Source: Apophysomyces variabilis
Lineage: Eukaryota > Mucoromycota > Mucoromycetes > Mucorales > Mucoraceae
DNA length: 58,975 bases
Direction of reading: 5' to 3'
NCBI GenBank assembly: GCA_002749535.1
Contig: MZZL01000407.1
Coordinates: 85,333 to 144,307 of the forward strand
Below are positions 1 to 9,968 of the stretch, piece after piece. Position 1 is the stretch's first letter; every line of letters begins with the position of its first letter. A program made the translations under genes and the position numbers. The notes under the pieces are model-generated. The model had not been told where the DNA came from. It made no database searches and saw nothing but the letters and a program-made list of their open reading frames with translations.

Positions 1-44
1 CATTTTTTCAGCTGGTTTTAAGAGTTGAATTTCATAGAAACTTT

Positions 45-845
45 CTACTTTGGCTTGATTTCAAGACCAACTGCATTTGTCGCCAACTGGAACACCTTCT
101 CTCGAAAATCCTTTGCCCTAATACTCGTTGTCGTAGCCGTTTCCATAGGTGGTCTCAGTGGAAGGTCGTTATCGTCGTTGGTCTCCTGGTCTTCGCCATC
201 AGCTTCGTTGTTTAAAGATTAAATTTAATTAAGCGACAAGTGGGTTAAGTTTAATCTTTCGTTACCTTTATCTTTATCTGATTCTTCCCCTTCTTCCTGT
301 TGTCCAATCAATTGTTGTGAACCAGAACGGGTCTGACATGGAACCGGTCTAAATTAGATTCACATTGCCACAGCCAAGAATAATGCTTGTGTGATACTCA
401 CTGCAGAACCCTGAATATTCATATTGAACGTATTTGTCGATTTTTCGAAATTGCAGCAACGAAAATCATTGACGTTGCCGCTAGTCTGTTGCGTGATCGC
501 ATTGGAGTTGCTACCAGATGATTCGGCATTCGAGTTTGAATTTGACTTTTTGGTGAAAGCTGACTTGTTTTCGCCTGTCCTGCGAGCTTGTAATAATTCA
601 GTTGCCTTGGAGACTTTGTCGGGGGAGCCTGAATTCTTCGCGATCTCTCTTAAGTCCTTTTTCACCAATCCAATGATCTCTCTATCCTGTCGTTGGGGAT
701 GATCTTGCGCGTACGCCTTGATTGCGTCTGAAAATTTCCAAGCTTTAGGTGATGTTTTGCGAAAATAATCCATGACAGATGAGTTAGTGGTGAATGACGT
801 GCCCGCAGCAATGCGAACTTTATTGAGCCTATGTATTGTGAGCAT
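45..845 (-). CDS. Unknown basic/Asn-Ser-rich protein, 3 exons
   Basis: I do not recognise this family. Exons 845-402, 332-266 and 202-45 join in frame to about 222 aa. Intron 1 (401-333) has a GTGAGT donor, a CTAAT branch-like site and a CAG acceptor. Intron 2 (265-203) has GTAACG and an AAG acceptor, the weaker of the two. Residues about 25-85 are predicted helical and charged (YFRKTSPKAWKFSDAIKAY, then a stretch ending LREIAKN). Next comes a low-complexity Ser/Asn/Lys linker, an acidic Gln/Glu segment encoded by exon 2, and a short conserved-looking tail (IRAKDFREKVFQLATNAVG). No signal peptide or membrane span is seen. The ATG at 845 is the only upstream in-frame start. The single-exon reading continues past the donor to a stop at 360, so the spliced form is inferred from the coding quality of the downstream exons. 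Confidence 0.55.
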
Positions 846-2391
846 GGAATGTCGCCGCCTGAACTTCCAAAAAGAGAGATATGAAAGGGAAACCTACCTA
901 CACCTATATCATAAGGCTCCGTGTCGATACCTAGGATGAATTGGCGTTGCTGAATGTGTATTTCCCTTCAAGCAGTATTATAACATATGCCTTGGATTTA
1001 AGATCCGTAATGGTCTGGAGGGTTTACTCTGTAGCTTTGATTCAACATCTATCATTGTATACGGTGATACTGTCTTTTACGTTCTCTCTATATATAACGT
1101 ATCACTAAAGCTAAAAAGTTACGGTTTACAAAATTCATATTTTGTTATGACCCGTTTGGCCTCCATGGTAAGACAGCTTCGACACGCTTAAATTACAAAG
1201 CATTACCCAAGGAACACTCATACAGCGAGGCATTGGCTAGCAGGAATTTCACAGGTGCACTAAGTGATGCCTTATCAAGTACGACGGTAGCATCACCGTT
1301 GGCTCGGTTAAGCAAGCTACAAGTACAACCGGATCGGCTACGGTTTTGATCCAGCAACGTCTCCTTGAACCTAAGATTTGTATATCTTGGCTTTGGTTAA
1401 ATATCGTTCATTTCCAGCTTAACCGTGGTTATAGCACGGTTAAGGATCAATTATTAATTTTCGCATTAATAAAAAAACAAAACTGCGACCAAAACATGTA
1501 CAAACTACATGATGAATGATAAACAAGAAAATTGCTAAGCGACACTCAATAAAATAAAATCAAAGAGAGACAATCTCGCTCAATTTACGCTGTTTAAACG
1601 TGATGCTCATGCATACAAATGTGCAGGCCGCCACACGATTTGCGTCCATCTTGCCACTGAGGCACATGTATAAGCAGGAAAAAGCAGATTGATATCGGTC
1701 CTATTTCACCCTCTCTGTACTTTTCCATAGCGACATGCAACTGCTCGCTAAGGACACTTTCTACAACATATCTGGAGTACACATATGATTTAGATGCATT
1801 GGTCTATAGAGAAAGAATTACTTCGTGCGATATCGGCATGTCGATCGCATCGAAGAGAAAAAACTGTATAAGTTGGAGCACTGTTCTTTCAAAAATGATT
1901 TAGTATAGAAAGGTCCTAATTCTGATTACCGTTGGCTAAAAATGACCGGTTTCTACTGTTATTGAGAATGATAAGGGAAATGAGGTTTCAACCGGAATTT
2001 GAACAGTGTCTTATAGTAGAGGCATTTTCTGTCAGCGAAGTTATGTATGAAGCGTGAAATTCCGTACGATCAGGATGAAAGCCAGTAACATCTTCGTTCA
2101 CTGAGCTTCATGGTAAAAATTTTGGATGGCGCACTAAACCAGTTGAGGGATGTAACCGCTCTGAGGTTCTGCTACGAAAATAAATTTACTCTCGATCAAC
2201 AACATGCACGGCTTTACGCTCAATGAAATAACGTAAAGCGCATTTAATTTAAGTGAGGGAGGAGTCTTGTATTTATGGGAGGGTTATAAAGGCACACATT
2301 TACAGTACATATATGTATATCAATTGTCAAGTACAAAGTAAACAGAATAAACATGGGGGATGATAGTGGGGACGAGATATTTCTAGGGAAC
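846..2391. other. Intergenic region without recognisable gene
   Basis: About 1.5 kb between two minus-strand genes. Only short open frames with no recognisable domain are present (for example 1594-1782 minus, 62 codons). AT-rich stretches lie around 1440-1560. I see no tRNA, repeat or transposon signature. Confidence 0.5.
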
Positions 2392-2753
2392 TTATTTGGT
2401 GGATATCAAGAAAGCACCCAGGATCGAATCAGACAGCTCCTGCAATGGCTGACTATCTGCAAGAACAGACATACTAAAGATCTTTTGGAGCGTATCGTGG
2501 TCAATAGTCGATGCGCTTGACTGCTTCAAAATTTGATCCACTCGTTCTCGGGAAAGAGGATCCAGATTGAAAGCATCCAACATCTTGGAGACATCCTCAA
2601 CGGACACATCAGTGTTGCCTGGTTTAGGATGACCGAGTCAGCACGTTCCTTTGTTCTACATGCAAATGAAACAAAACATTTCCACTTACTGTGATTTATT
2701 TTGACTTCCAGTACGGATGGTGAAGGCGTTATTGTATAAAGTAAAGATGACAT
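2392..2753 (-). CDS. Small unknown protein, 2 exons, ~96 aa
   Basis: Exon 1 (2753-2690) begins MSSLLYTITPSPSVLEVKI. A 71-nt intron (2689-2619, GTAAGT to CAG) joins it in frame to exon 2 (2618-2392), which ends in TAA. Exon 2 is a compact helical, acidic segment (VEDVSKMLDAFNLDP, RVDQILKQ, LQKIFSMSVLADSQ, LQELSDSILGAF). No membrane span or signal peptide is seen. The strong donor and acceptor and the intact frame argue for a real gene. I cannot assign a family. The coding-like segment just upstream (2856-2995) could belong to the same transcript, but I could not join it in frame. Confidence 0.6.
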
Positions 2754-2855
2754 GTTTATCTTAGTTTGATTTTTGCTGTCAAAACAGGGGGGATCCGTGA
2801 ACAGAAGAACTTATATATTTAGATATCGTTCTTTTTTTACTGTTCCTCATTTTGA

Positions 2856-2995
2856 CATGTGAAAAAAGCTAACCATCTTGCGATCTTTGCCGTTATTCAA
2901 ACGGAGCCAGCATAAACCCTGTGCGACCCGATCTTCGATCATATGAACTTCTTCTTTGATTTCCTTCCAGTAGAATTCATCACGCAATGTTTCTT
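2856..2995 (-). CDS. Orphan coding-like exon
   Basis: This minus-strand segment translates into a protein-like stretch (ETLRDEFYWKEIKEEVHM, IEDRVAQGLCWLRLNNGKDR) before a TGA at 2856. It is preceded by an AG (TTTAAG) that could be a splice acceptor, and has no in-frame ATG. It lies between the kelch-BTB gene end (3110) and the small gene at 2753. It may be a terminal exon of an alternatively spliced upstream gene, a first exon of the 2753 gene with a missed junction, or a decayed gene fragment. The composition looks coding; the assignment is open. Confidence 0.3.
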
Positions 2996-3109
2996 AAATT
3001 TATTCAAACATGATTTGGGGATATTATGAATGTTTTTTGTATGCATTTTTATATATGATGTGGTTTTTTTATGTTTCTTTGCTGTCAACAGGATTTGGAC
3101 TATTCATAT

Positions 3110-5041
3110 TTATGCGCCTGATTGTTTCCGTGAACCGAAAGGTCGCCTTAACCCCATGCTATTGATAAGTGATGGTGCTCTTTGCCTCGGTAAAGGTGAA
3201 GAAGGTGTTGATGGGCGTTGTTGTTGTGACGATGACGATTCGGATGGGGTTTGTTGCTGTTGTTGTTGTTGGGTGATTTGTTCTTGTGGAGTGATTGGGG
3301 GAGAGGGCAACTGCTCGCGTTGACGTTGCTGTTGTATGATTCGTTTGGCAGCAATCATCATTTTTAGCGCACGTATCTGCAAACTTGTCTGATGTGATAA
3401 GGCTGCAGTTTCAAAAATCAGGGGTGCAGTTGACATGTTGAGCATTTGATGGAGAGCATGTGTTACCAGCTCACGGAGCCTCGTCAGATCATACATGTCA
3501 GCGAGCAGCAATAACTGAGACAGGATATGTGGCTGATACTGTTGTGCTGTTAACAAATTGTCGGTATAGATGAACTGTAACAGAGCCACCACCACTGGAT
3601 ATGAGTAGGGAAACAGAATGGTTTTTGGACTTTGCAGGTCAGTGCCCATACCAGCTGACACAGTACCTTCCGCCAATTCGTCTTGGCAAGTTAACTCCGC
3701 AAAATAGGGCCACCGCTGGCGTAGGATGGCCGAATTCACCGGAATCCGGTGGTTATCACGGGTTAAGATTTCATAATCTGAAACGGCTGGTTCGTTCAAA
3801 AGCGTCAACCCCATTTCCTGTGCTAACGTAGAACATGTTGCTTTAGGCAGTCGATACACCCCGAAGGCCTCTAAATCCACAAAAGCCATGTGATCAAAGT
3901 TGACCTGTCGGTGATTGTAGTCTTCCAACAAGCTGCGGTTACGATGGCCAAACACCATAAGCTTATTTTGCTGAGGATAGAGTACACCGCGATTCCATGA
4001 TCCCGATCCGAACACTGGCCCAGTTTCGATCCGTGACCACATCAACGTATCAAGATCAAGAGCCCATATACTGTAGGATTGAGTTTCAGAAGTAACGAGT
4101 GTTCCAGATAACACTAGATGGTGACCAAGGGTGTATCCTGTCGGGAAACGTAACCTAGGGGGCTTTGCAGATCCATGGATGAATGAAGAACAATCTTCTA
4201 TTGTGGAGAGTGGGGCTGGAATCAGATGAAGTTCACGCTTTATATGTCCAAAATCGTAACTGGAATAGACATAAATTGGACAATGTTCAGGACTAGCCTG
4301 GAATGACTGATTATAGTGTCGAACAAGTGATGTCTGATGGCTGCTTTCATCAAAGTTACCGACAGGACTAGGAATACGCGTATCGTTGCCTTTTTCTTCC
4401 AAACTATCTTTGAGCAGAACAGGAAGTCGTGTGCCGGGTGGTGCTGTAATTGCAACCGACCTGTATGCCCCCGTCTGTTTCTCAAACTGCTTGGATTGAA
4501 TCCATTCATATGACTGCAGGTCAAACACATTGATCTCGTTCACATAATCGTCTTTTGCATCTTGCCCGCCGATGATGACCAGCTTGTTTTGATTGACCAC
4601 GCCAATCGCGGCATAGCGTGGCAAGGGTGAAAACAACGACGGTTGAATCGTAGGACATCGCCATATCATCTCAATGGTATCGAACAAAGCAACACTATCC
4701 AGTACAGAAAGACCTTGGCTGCTATTTGCTGAGCTGGCAATGCCACCAAAAATAACAATGCTATTATTATGTACACTGGCGCAGTGAAAATAACGAGGTT
4801 TTGGTGGCTCGTCCGAGTTGGGAGGTGGTATATGCCGAGTCCACACAAGCGTTTTGATATTCAAGACGTACATGTGATTGGTCACTTTGTGCGATGAAAC
4901 TAGGCATCCGCCAAACACATAGACATGATCGCCAATGACAGTTGTTGATGCCCCCACCAATGGAGGAGGTATATCTCCAGAAGTTACTCGAACCTGAGTA
5001 ATAATGCCAGAAATGGACTGCATTTGCATTGCGCTTGGCAT
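3110..5041 (-). CDS. Kelch-repeat BTB domain protein, single exon, ~643 aa
   Basis: The N-terminal ~350 residues form a kelch propeller: repeated hydrophobic-GG blades (VYVFGG, IVIFGG, LVIIGG, and later VFG) with spaced Trp/Tyr residues (LVWTRHIPPP, EMIWRCP, SYEWIQS, LMWSRIETG). A BTB/POZ segment follows (HRIPVNSAILRQRWPYFAEL, then VVALLQFIYTD and LLLLADMYDLTRLRELV), then a Gln- and Ser/Pro-rich disordered tail. This architecture is that of LZTR1/fission-yeast Ral2-type proteins, in which kelch blades bind a partner (often Ras-pathway proteins) and BTB dimerises or recruits Cullin-3; that functional link is family knowledge, not shown here. I chose the ATG at 5041; the open frame extends about 12 codons further upstream but without an ATG. 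The tail encodes CAA-rich polyglutamine at 3220-3320. Confidence 0.85.
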   Translation of the reverse strand: MPSAMQMQSISGIITQVRVTSGDIPPPLVGASTTVIGDHVYVFGGCLVSSHKVTNHMYVLNIKTLVWTRHIPPPNSDEPPKPRYFHCASVHNNSIVIFGGIASSANSSQGLSVLDSVALFDTIEMIWRCPTIQPSLFSPLPRYAAIGVVNQNKLVIIGGQDAKDDYVNEINVFDLQSYEWIQSKQFEKQTGAYRSVAITAPPGTRLPVLLKDSLEEKGNDTRIPSPVGNFDESSHQTSLVRHYNQSFQASPEHCPIYVYSSYDFGHIKRELHLIPAPLSTIEDCSSFIHGSAKPPRLRFPTGYTLGHHLVLSGTLVTSETQSYSIWALDLDTLMWSRIETGPVFGSGSWNRGVLYPQQNKLMVFGHRNRSLLEDYNHRQVNFDHMAFVDLEAFGVYRLPKATCSTLAQEMGLTLLNEPAVSDYEILTRDNHRIPVNSAILRQRWPYFAELTCQDELAEGTVSAGMGTDLQSPKTILFPYSYPVVVALLQFIYTDNLLTAQQYQPHILSQLLLLADMYDLTRLRELVTHALHQMLNMSTAPLIFETAALSHQTSLQIRALKMMIAAKRIIQQQRQREQLPSPPITPQEQITQQQQQQQTPSESSSSQQQRPSTPSSPLPRQRAPSLINSMGLRRPFGSRKQSGA

Positions 5042-5239
5042 TAGGGTAGAGGGCAGAAAACACAGGAAAAAAGACAAACAGCAGTAACCTCCCTCTCATT
5101 ACTTATTGAATAGCGGAGTTCCATAAGCGCAAGTGATTGACTGTGCTGCATAAAAAAGTTGTACCAGTGGAGTTGGTGCGTGCACGCTGCGTAACCTTGC
5201 TCATCACTTTATTATTTTTCTCCAGTCATGAACAAATTT

Positions 5240-8030
5240 TCATTGTTTTACTTCATTAACTGAACATAAGAGCACTCTTGCATCTACCAGTTGGTTTTCT
5301 TCTACATTTACTGTCACAACACCGTCATGACGACTAAGGATTTTGATTTCCGTCTTCATCGATTCAATCGATAACAATGGATCATTCTTCTTGACTCTTG
5401 TTCCCGAAGGTGCAATGATCTTCAATATACGACAGGGCATAGAGGAGGTATAGGGAGTAACTGTATATAAGTTAGTAATGATCTTCTCCTTTTTTGGCCC
5501 TCTTTCTCCTTGGATCTTTAAACCTTACCTCGATCATCCTCAGTCTGTGACGTAGTGCTTTTAAGTCTATCTAGCTTGGCTAACTCCACTTGATGACCTT
5601 GAACGAAGTCATGAATAAAAATAGACTTCTTGTTGATATCAAAGACAGTCGAAGCAACATAGAAATACTGCTGACTATCATCTATCCAAAAATGTTTGCA
5701 ACCACATTCAAGCTTTACTTTTTTGATTAATGCTTTTAACTTACTAATGACGACCCGGAGCAGTCCGTTAGCTCCTTTGATACCATCGGCTCCAGGTAAC
5801 TCTGCGCCATCATTTACTTTGGCTTCAGAAAGAACAGCATTGATATTTTCTGCGGATTCGTCCTTGAATCGTAATCCGCACACAAAATGATGACTGTGAT
5901 CGTCAAGTTTGCCACGGTACTCATATGTGATTTCAATCATTTCATCCTCTAGTAGAAAACGAACGCTTGGTACCCTCCAAGGAACGTTACGCCAGTTGGA
6001 AGGAACATTACGAAGATGGACTTGCTGATCTTGCCGGACTTTCCAATCAAAAACAAGTGCAGCTATAGCACTATTTTGGATATCTGTAATTGTTTTGGCA
6101 TGAAACAAGCGAGAAGACTCCTGAGCTATGAAATTTGTATCGAATGTTCCCGATTGGAAGCGAGGATTTTTCATAATATCGATAAGGAATTTCTGGTTGG
6201 TCGTCACGCCGAGGACAACGGTTCTAGATAATACAGAGGCCATACGACGTACAGCTTCCTCACGAGTAGGGGCATGGACAATCACCTTGGCAATCATGGA
6301 GTCATAATAGACAGAAATCTCAGAACCTGGTAAGTTGATTTTGAGACGAAATCAGTTTTCCCGGCAGAAATTCCTCGCAGCAATACCATCTTCAACGCCA
6401 GTATCGTATCGGACGCCAGGCATTTGACTTGCCGCATCTGCTGGACTCCACTTCCGGATAACACCAGTACGTGGTTGGAAGTCATGATCGGGATCTTCAG
6501 CGCAAAGACGACATTCAATAGCATGCCCCTGAAAATTAATGTTATCCAGAACACCAAGAGTACGAAGATTGGAACCTGTTAGAAACGAACTATCACTTAG
6601 TACCATTTTCCTGTTGAATCTAGTTTTACCTTGCGCCACTAATATTTGCAGTTCCACAAGATCCAAACCAGAAATAGCTTCGGTGATGGGATGTTCGACC
6701 TGTAGGCGTGTATTCAATTCCAGAAAGTAGAACTTCTTTGTTCTTTCATCCTGTATCCAATCAAAGTATGATTCAGTAATGAACGTACTTCAGGACAAGT
6801 TTCTGTATGATTACCAAGATAAACTCAGCTGTGCCTGCACCCTGGTATCCTAATTTTCTTCCTAGTTCAACGGCAGCTGCAGTCATAGCCTCACGTAAGA
6901 CTGGATCCACGGCAGGCGATGGTGTTTCCTATGGGTTAATTATCAGTTATCGGGCATTTGATCCTCCTTTTTGACCTTTTTCCTTTACCTCAACGATTTT
7001 CTGATGCCTTCGCTGGATGGAGCAATCACGCTCATTGATATGGTAGACATTACCATATTTGTCGCCAAATATTTGGATCTAGACAGCTTTTTTGTTAGCT
7101 TTGATCATGCAATATGGTTATAGCAGGTACCTCAACGTGACGAATGCTTTCGAAATACTTTTCTATCAGCAATCGATCGGATCCGAAAGATCGTAAAGCT
7201 TCGCCTTTGGCAGCCTCGATTTCCTCACGCAACCTTAGGTAACGTGTTTCAGTTTCATATTGATTGTTTCCCCTGTGTAATACCTTCCAATATCATAAAC
7301 TGCTCGCATGCCTTTGCCACCACCACCAGCAGATGCTTTGAGAAGGACCGGGAACTCTATCATTTCAAACATGTTATTCATGCTAATCCCACATATAGCT
7401 AATGCTCGTATCTAACCAATGGTTTTCGCTTCTTCCTCAAGGCGTTCTACGCTTTGATCTTCTCCGTTGTAACCAGGGATCAATGGTATACTAGACGCAT
7501 GTGTTTGGATAAACACCTTGGCGGCGATCTAAAAAGTGGAGTTTTTGGCTTTAGCATAACCAGCAAATGCGGGGTATTGCACTGTTGTGCGTCAATCTAT
7601 CTACCTTGTCTCCGATAGTCCGGATAGCATCTGCCGTAGGACCAATAAATACAATTCCTTCTTGAACGACTTGCTGGGCAAAATCGGCATTTTCGGACAA
7701 GAAACCGTAACCCGGATGAATAGCATCAGCTCCGGATCGCTTAGCGACATCGATCAATTTGCTCCCCACCAAATACGATTCAGCTGCTGGAGAAGGACCA
7801 ATATAATATGCCTCATCAGCTAGTTTGACAAATGGAGCATCTTTGTCGCTTTTTCATAATTCGATACATTAATATTTCATCAGCTGGCAAGATACCTTTC
7901 TCCTTATTTCGGCAGCATACCTGTCGGAATAGACGGCTACAGTAGCAATACCCATACGTCGACATGTACGAATGACACGACATGCAATCTCACCGCGATT
8001 GGCTATAAGGACTTTCTGAATGGCAACCAT
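5240..8030 (-). CDS. MCCC1: Biotin-dependent acyl-CoA carboxylase alpha subunit (methylcrotonoyl-CoA carboxylase type)
   Basis: Eleven exons (8030-7921, 7848-7605, 7528-7417, 7356-7284, 7233-7131, 7078-6989, 6928-6815, 6750-6630, 6575-6387, 6326-5529, 5460-5240) give ~724 aa, the usual length for the family. The biotin carboxylase domain shows [16 protein letters not shown] at the N-terminus, [10 protein letters not shown], the ATP-grasp loop [17 protein letters not shown], and [12 protein letters not shown]. The biotinyl domain at the C-terminus carries SIESMKTE, where the Lys is the expected biotin attachment site. MCC works in mitochondrial leucine breakdown, carboxylating 3-methylcrotonyl-CoA together with a beta subunit that is not in this window. 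Odd points: the ATG at 8030 starts almost directly at the catalytic domain, so no targeting presequence is visible. A pyrimidine tract and CAG just before AAAGTCC could mark a missed upstream exon. Intron 8 is a multiple of three without stops and could be retained. Propionyl-type or other acyl-CoA specificity is not excluded. Confidence 0.88.
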
Positions 8031-8286
8031 AGTTTGTGGGGTAAAGTTATTAAGCAAGAAAAAGGAAAAGGAAGAAAATGCTGCCTGCCAATAAATAATT
8101 CTCGAGTTGCACGCGACTCATCTGTCTTTCCTTTTTCACACTATTCTGGATGACAGGAAAATCAACCCCACACACAAACTACATTCACGCAGGGAAGGAT
8201 ACACACACATTACACACATACACAACCACGCGAAAGTGGAATTTTTCTTCATAAAACAGAAAACCCCAGTTGACATATGATTCACT

Positions 8287-9700
8287 TTATTGGTCATAGC
8301 GTTTGGCAATCATACCCTCTGGGGGTTTCGTTTCGACTTTCTTACTACCAACCTCGGACCAGTTGGTGGATAAACACGTTCCATTACTCTCCACGAAGCT
8401 CTTCATCATCGCTCGCTTGGTATCCTCATCCGCATCCTTATAAATCTTTTGGAAAAGCGCGTTCAACGCTGCTTCACCTTCAGGCTTCTCCTGTTCTTGG
8501 TCAATTTCTCTGGCGAGCTTATTCCAGTCTTTGGGTTTTCGCGCGCTAGAGACCGAAGCAGGAGCCACTTGTTTTTAAATCCGTCAGAACCTCCATTAGA
8601 TCATTGTTAGTTTGTCCATCACTTACCTGAGGCAGCCTGGGTATCTTCCCCTTCCAATGTACCCCACATCACACCAGCATCCTTCTTTTTCAGTTTGATC
8701 TCCAATTTAGTAGACAAGACTTTGTAGGATGACTCTTTAGGGACAATTTGGTGAGCGAGTGGATCAAGCTCAAGCGAATAGTCTGAACCGCTAGGCATCT
8801 TGATCGATAAAGAGACCTGAGACGATACAGATCAATGTTTGATCGTTTTGAAAACGACATTTCGTTAGATTTACCGCCGAGTCGAAAAACTCCAGATTCA
8901 CACTCTCTTGCTTGACGTTCTTCATGAACACTTCCACCGTTACGTAGTTTTCATTTTGGAACCACTCATGCCTGACCATTGTTTATCAATAACATCTAGC
9001 TTGGAACCAATCGCCTATTTCCTATGCTTACCTTACGCGCACAGCTTGAGGTGTGATGGGTGCGGGGGCCACAGCAGGTGTGGTCTGAATTGGTTCATTG
9101 ACTGGATGAGCAGGTTCTTCACCAATAGAAGGCAAGTGTTATCCACGCATAATACCCTCGCATAAGGGCATAGCTTACCTTTTGGAACTTTGTCCGCGTT
9201 CTTTCGTAACCAAGTCACCAGCGTCTTTTCGTTGGGATTCAGCTCCTTTGAGCTTTCCAAGTGGACTTGAGCTTCAGCATACTTTTCCAATCGATGTAAA
9301 ACAATTCTGGAAAATTTTAATTTCTCGGTGAGAGAAAAGAGAGAGAAATAACATTTCTTGCTTGTACTTACCCCTTTTGCAGGTGAGCTCGGGCTAGCAA
9401 GCTTCGAGCACCTTGGTTGGATTCCAGTTTATCCAAAGCCTCCGATGCGTCAGTCAGAGCTTTATCAAGTTGGTTCAATTTCTGATAAGTAGCACAACTA
9501 GTCGTGAAAAGGCGTGAATACAGCTGTTTTCGCGTGAAAGCGATTCCGGGAAATTATAGTAAAGCGTATTACCGTCTCAAGAGGAAATCTGCATTTGTTG
9601 GGTCTGCTTTGATTGCTTCAGTAAATAGCTGTACTGCTTCGTCGTAATCATCGTCAAAGAAAGCGTCGTTTGCACGGGCGTATAATTCGGCTGCGGACAT
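8287..9700 (-). CDS. SGT1: SGT1 co-chaperone (TPR-CS-SGS)
   Basis: Seven exons (9700-9573, 9497-9372, 9306-9179, 9116-9032, 8971-8875, 8816-8627, 8567-8287) join in frame to 344 aa. Order: TPR repeats (AELYARANDAFFDDDYDEAV, ARAHLQKG, KYAEAQVHLESSKELNPN) over residues ~1-125, a Pro-rich linker, a CS domain opening VRHEWFQNENYVTVEVF (~155-245), and an SGS domain (KPKDWNKLAREIDQEQEK, and near the end SFVESNGTCLSTNW). SGT1 bridges HSP90 and SKP1-type partners and is needed for kinetochore and ubiquitin-ligase assembly in fungi. All three family modules are present and of normal length. The start at 9700 (MSAAELYARAND) agrees with the family N-terminus. Confidence 0.95.
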
Positions 9701-9968
9701 GATCGTGTGGAAACAAAGCGAAACAAATAGATTGTGCGGGCTTGGAACAAAGGGAAGTGCCACATCTGGCTGAGTTCAAATGTAATGATTCTGGAAGCAT
9801 TCAAGAAAAATGATCCCAGTGGGTTCCATTAACCGAGCCCATCGTTATTGCCGCTCTTCAACTGGTTAATTTGCAAAAAATAACAAGTAAATTACAGTAG
9901 CTTGGGTGAGTAATATAAATTGATTATCTGTTTGTTTCTTTGTACTCTTTTTTATTATTTTGCCTTTT

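Noticed and set aside
3030..3323. Cys-rich plus-strand frame (97 codons)
   Set aside because: Reverse complement of the CAA/Gln-rich tail of the kelch-BTB gene; the Cys run is a codon shadow.
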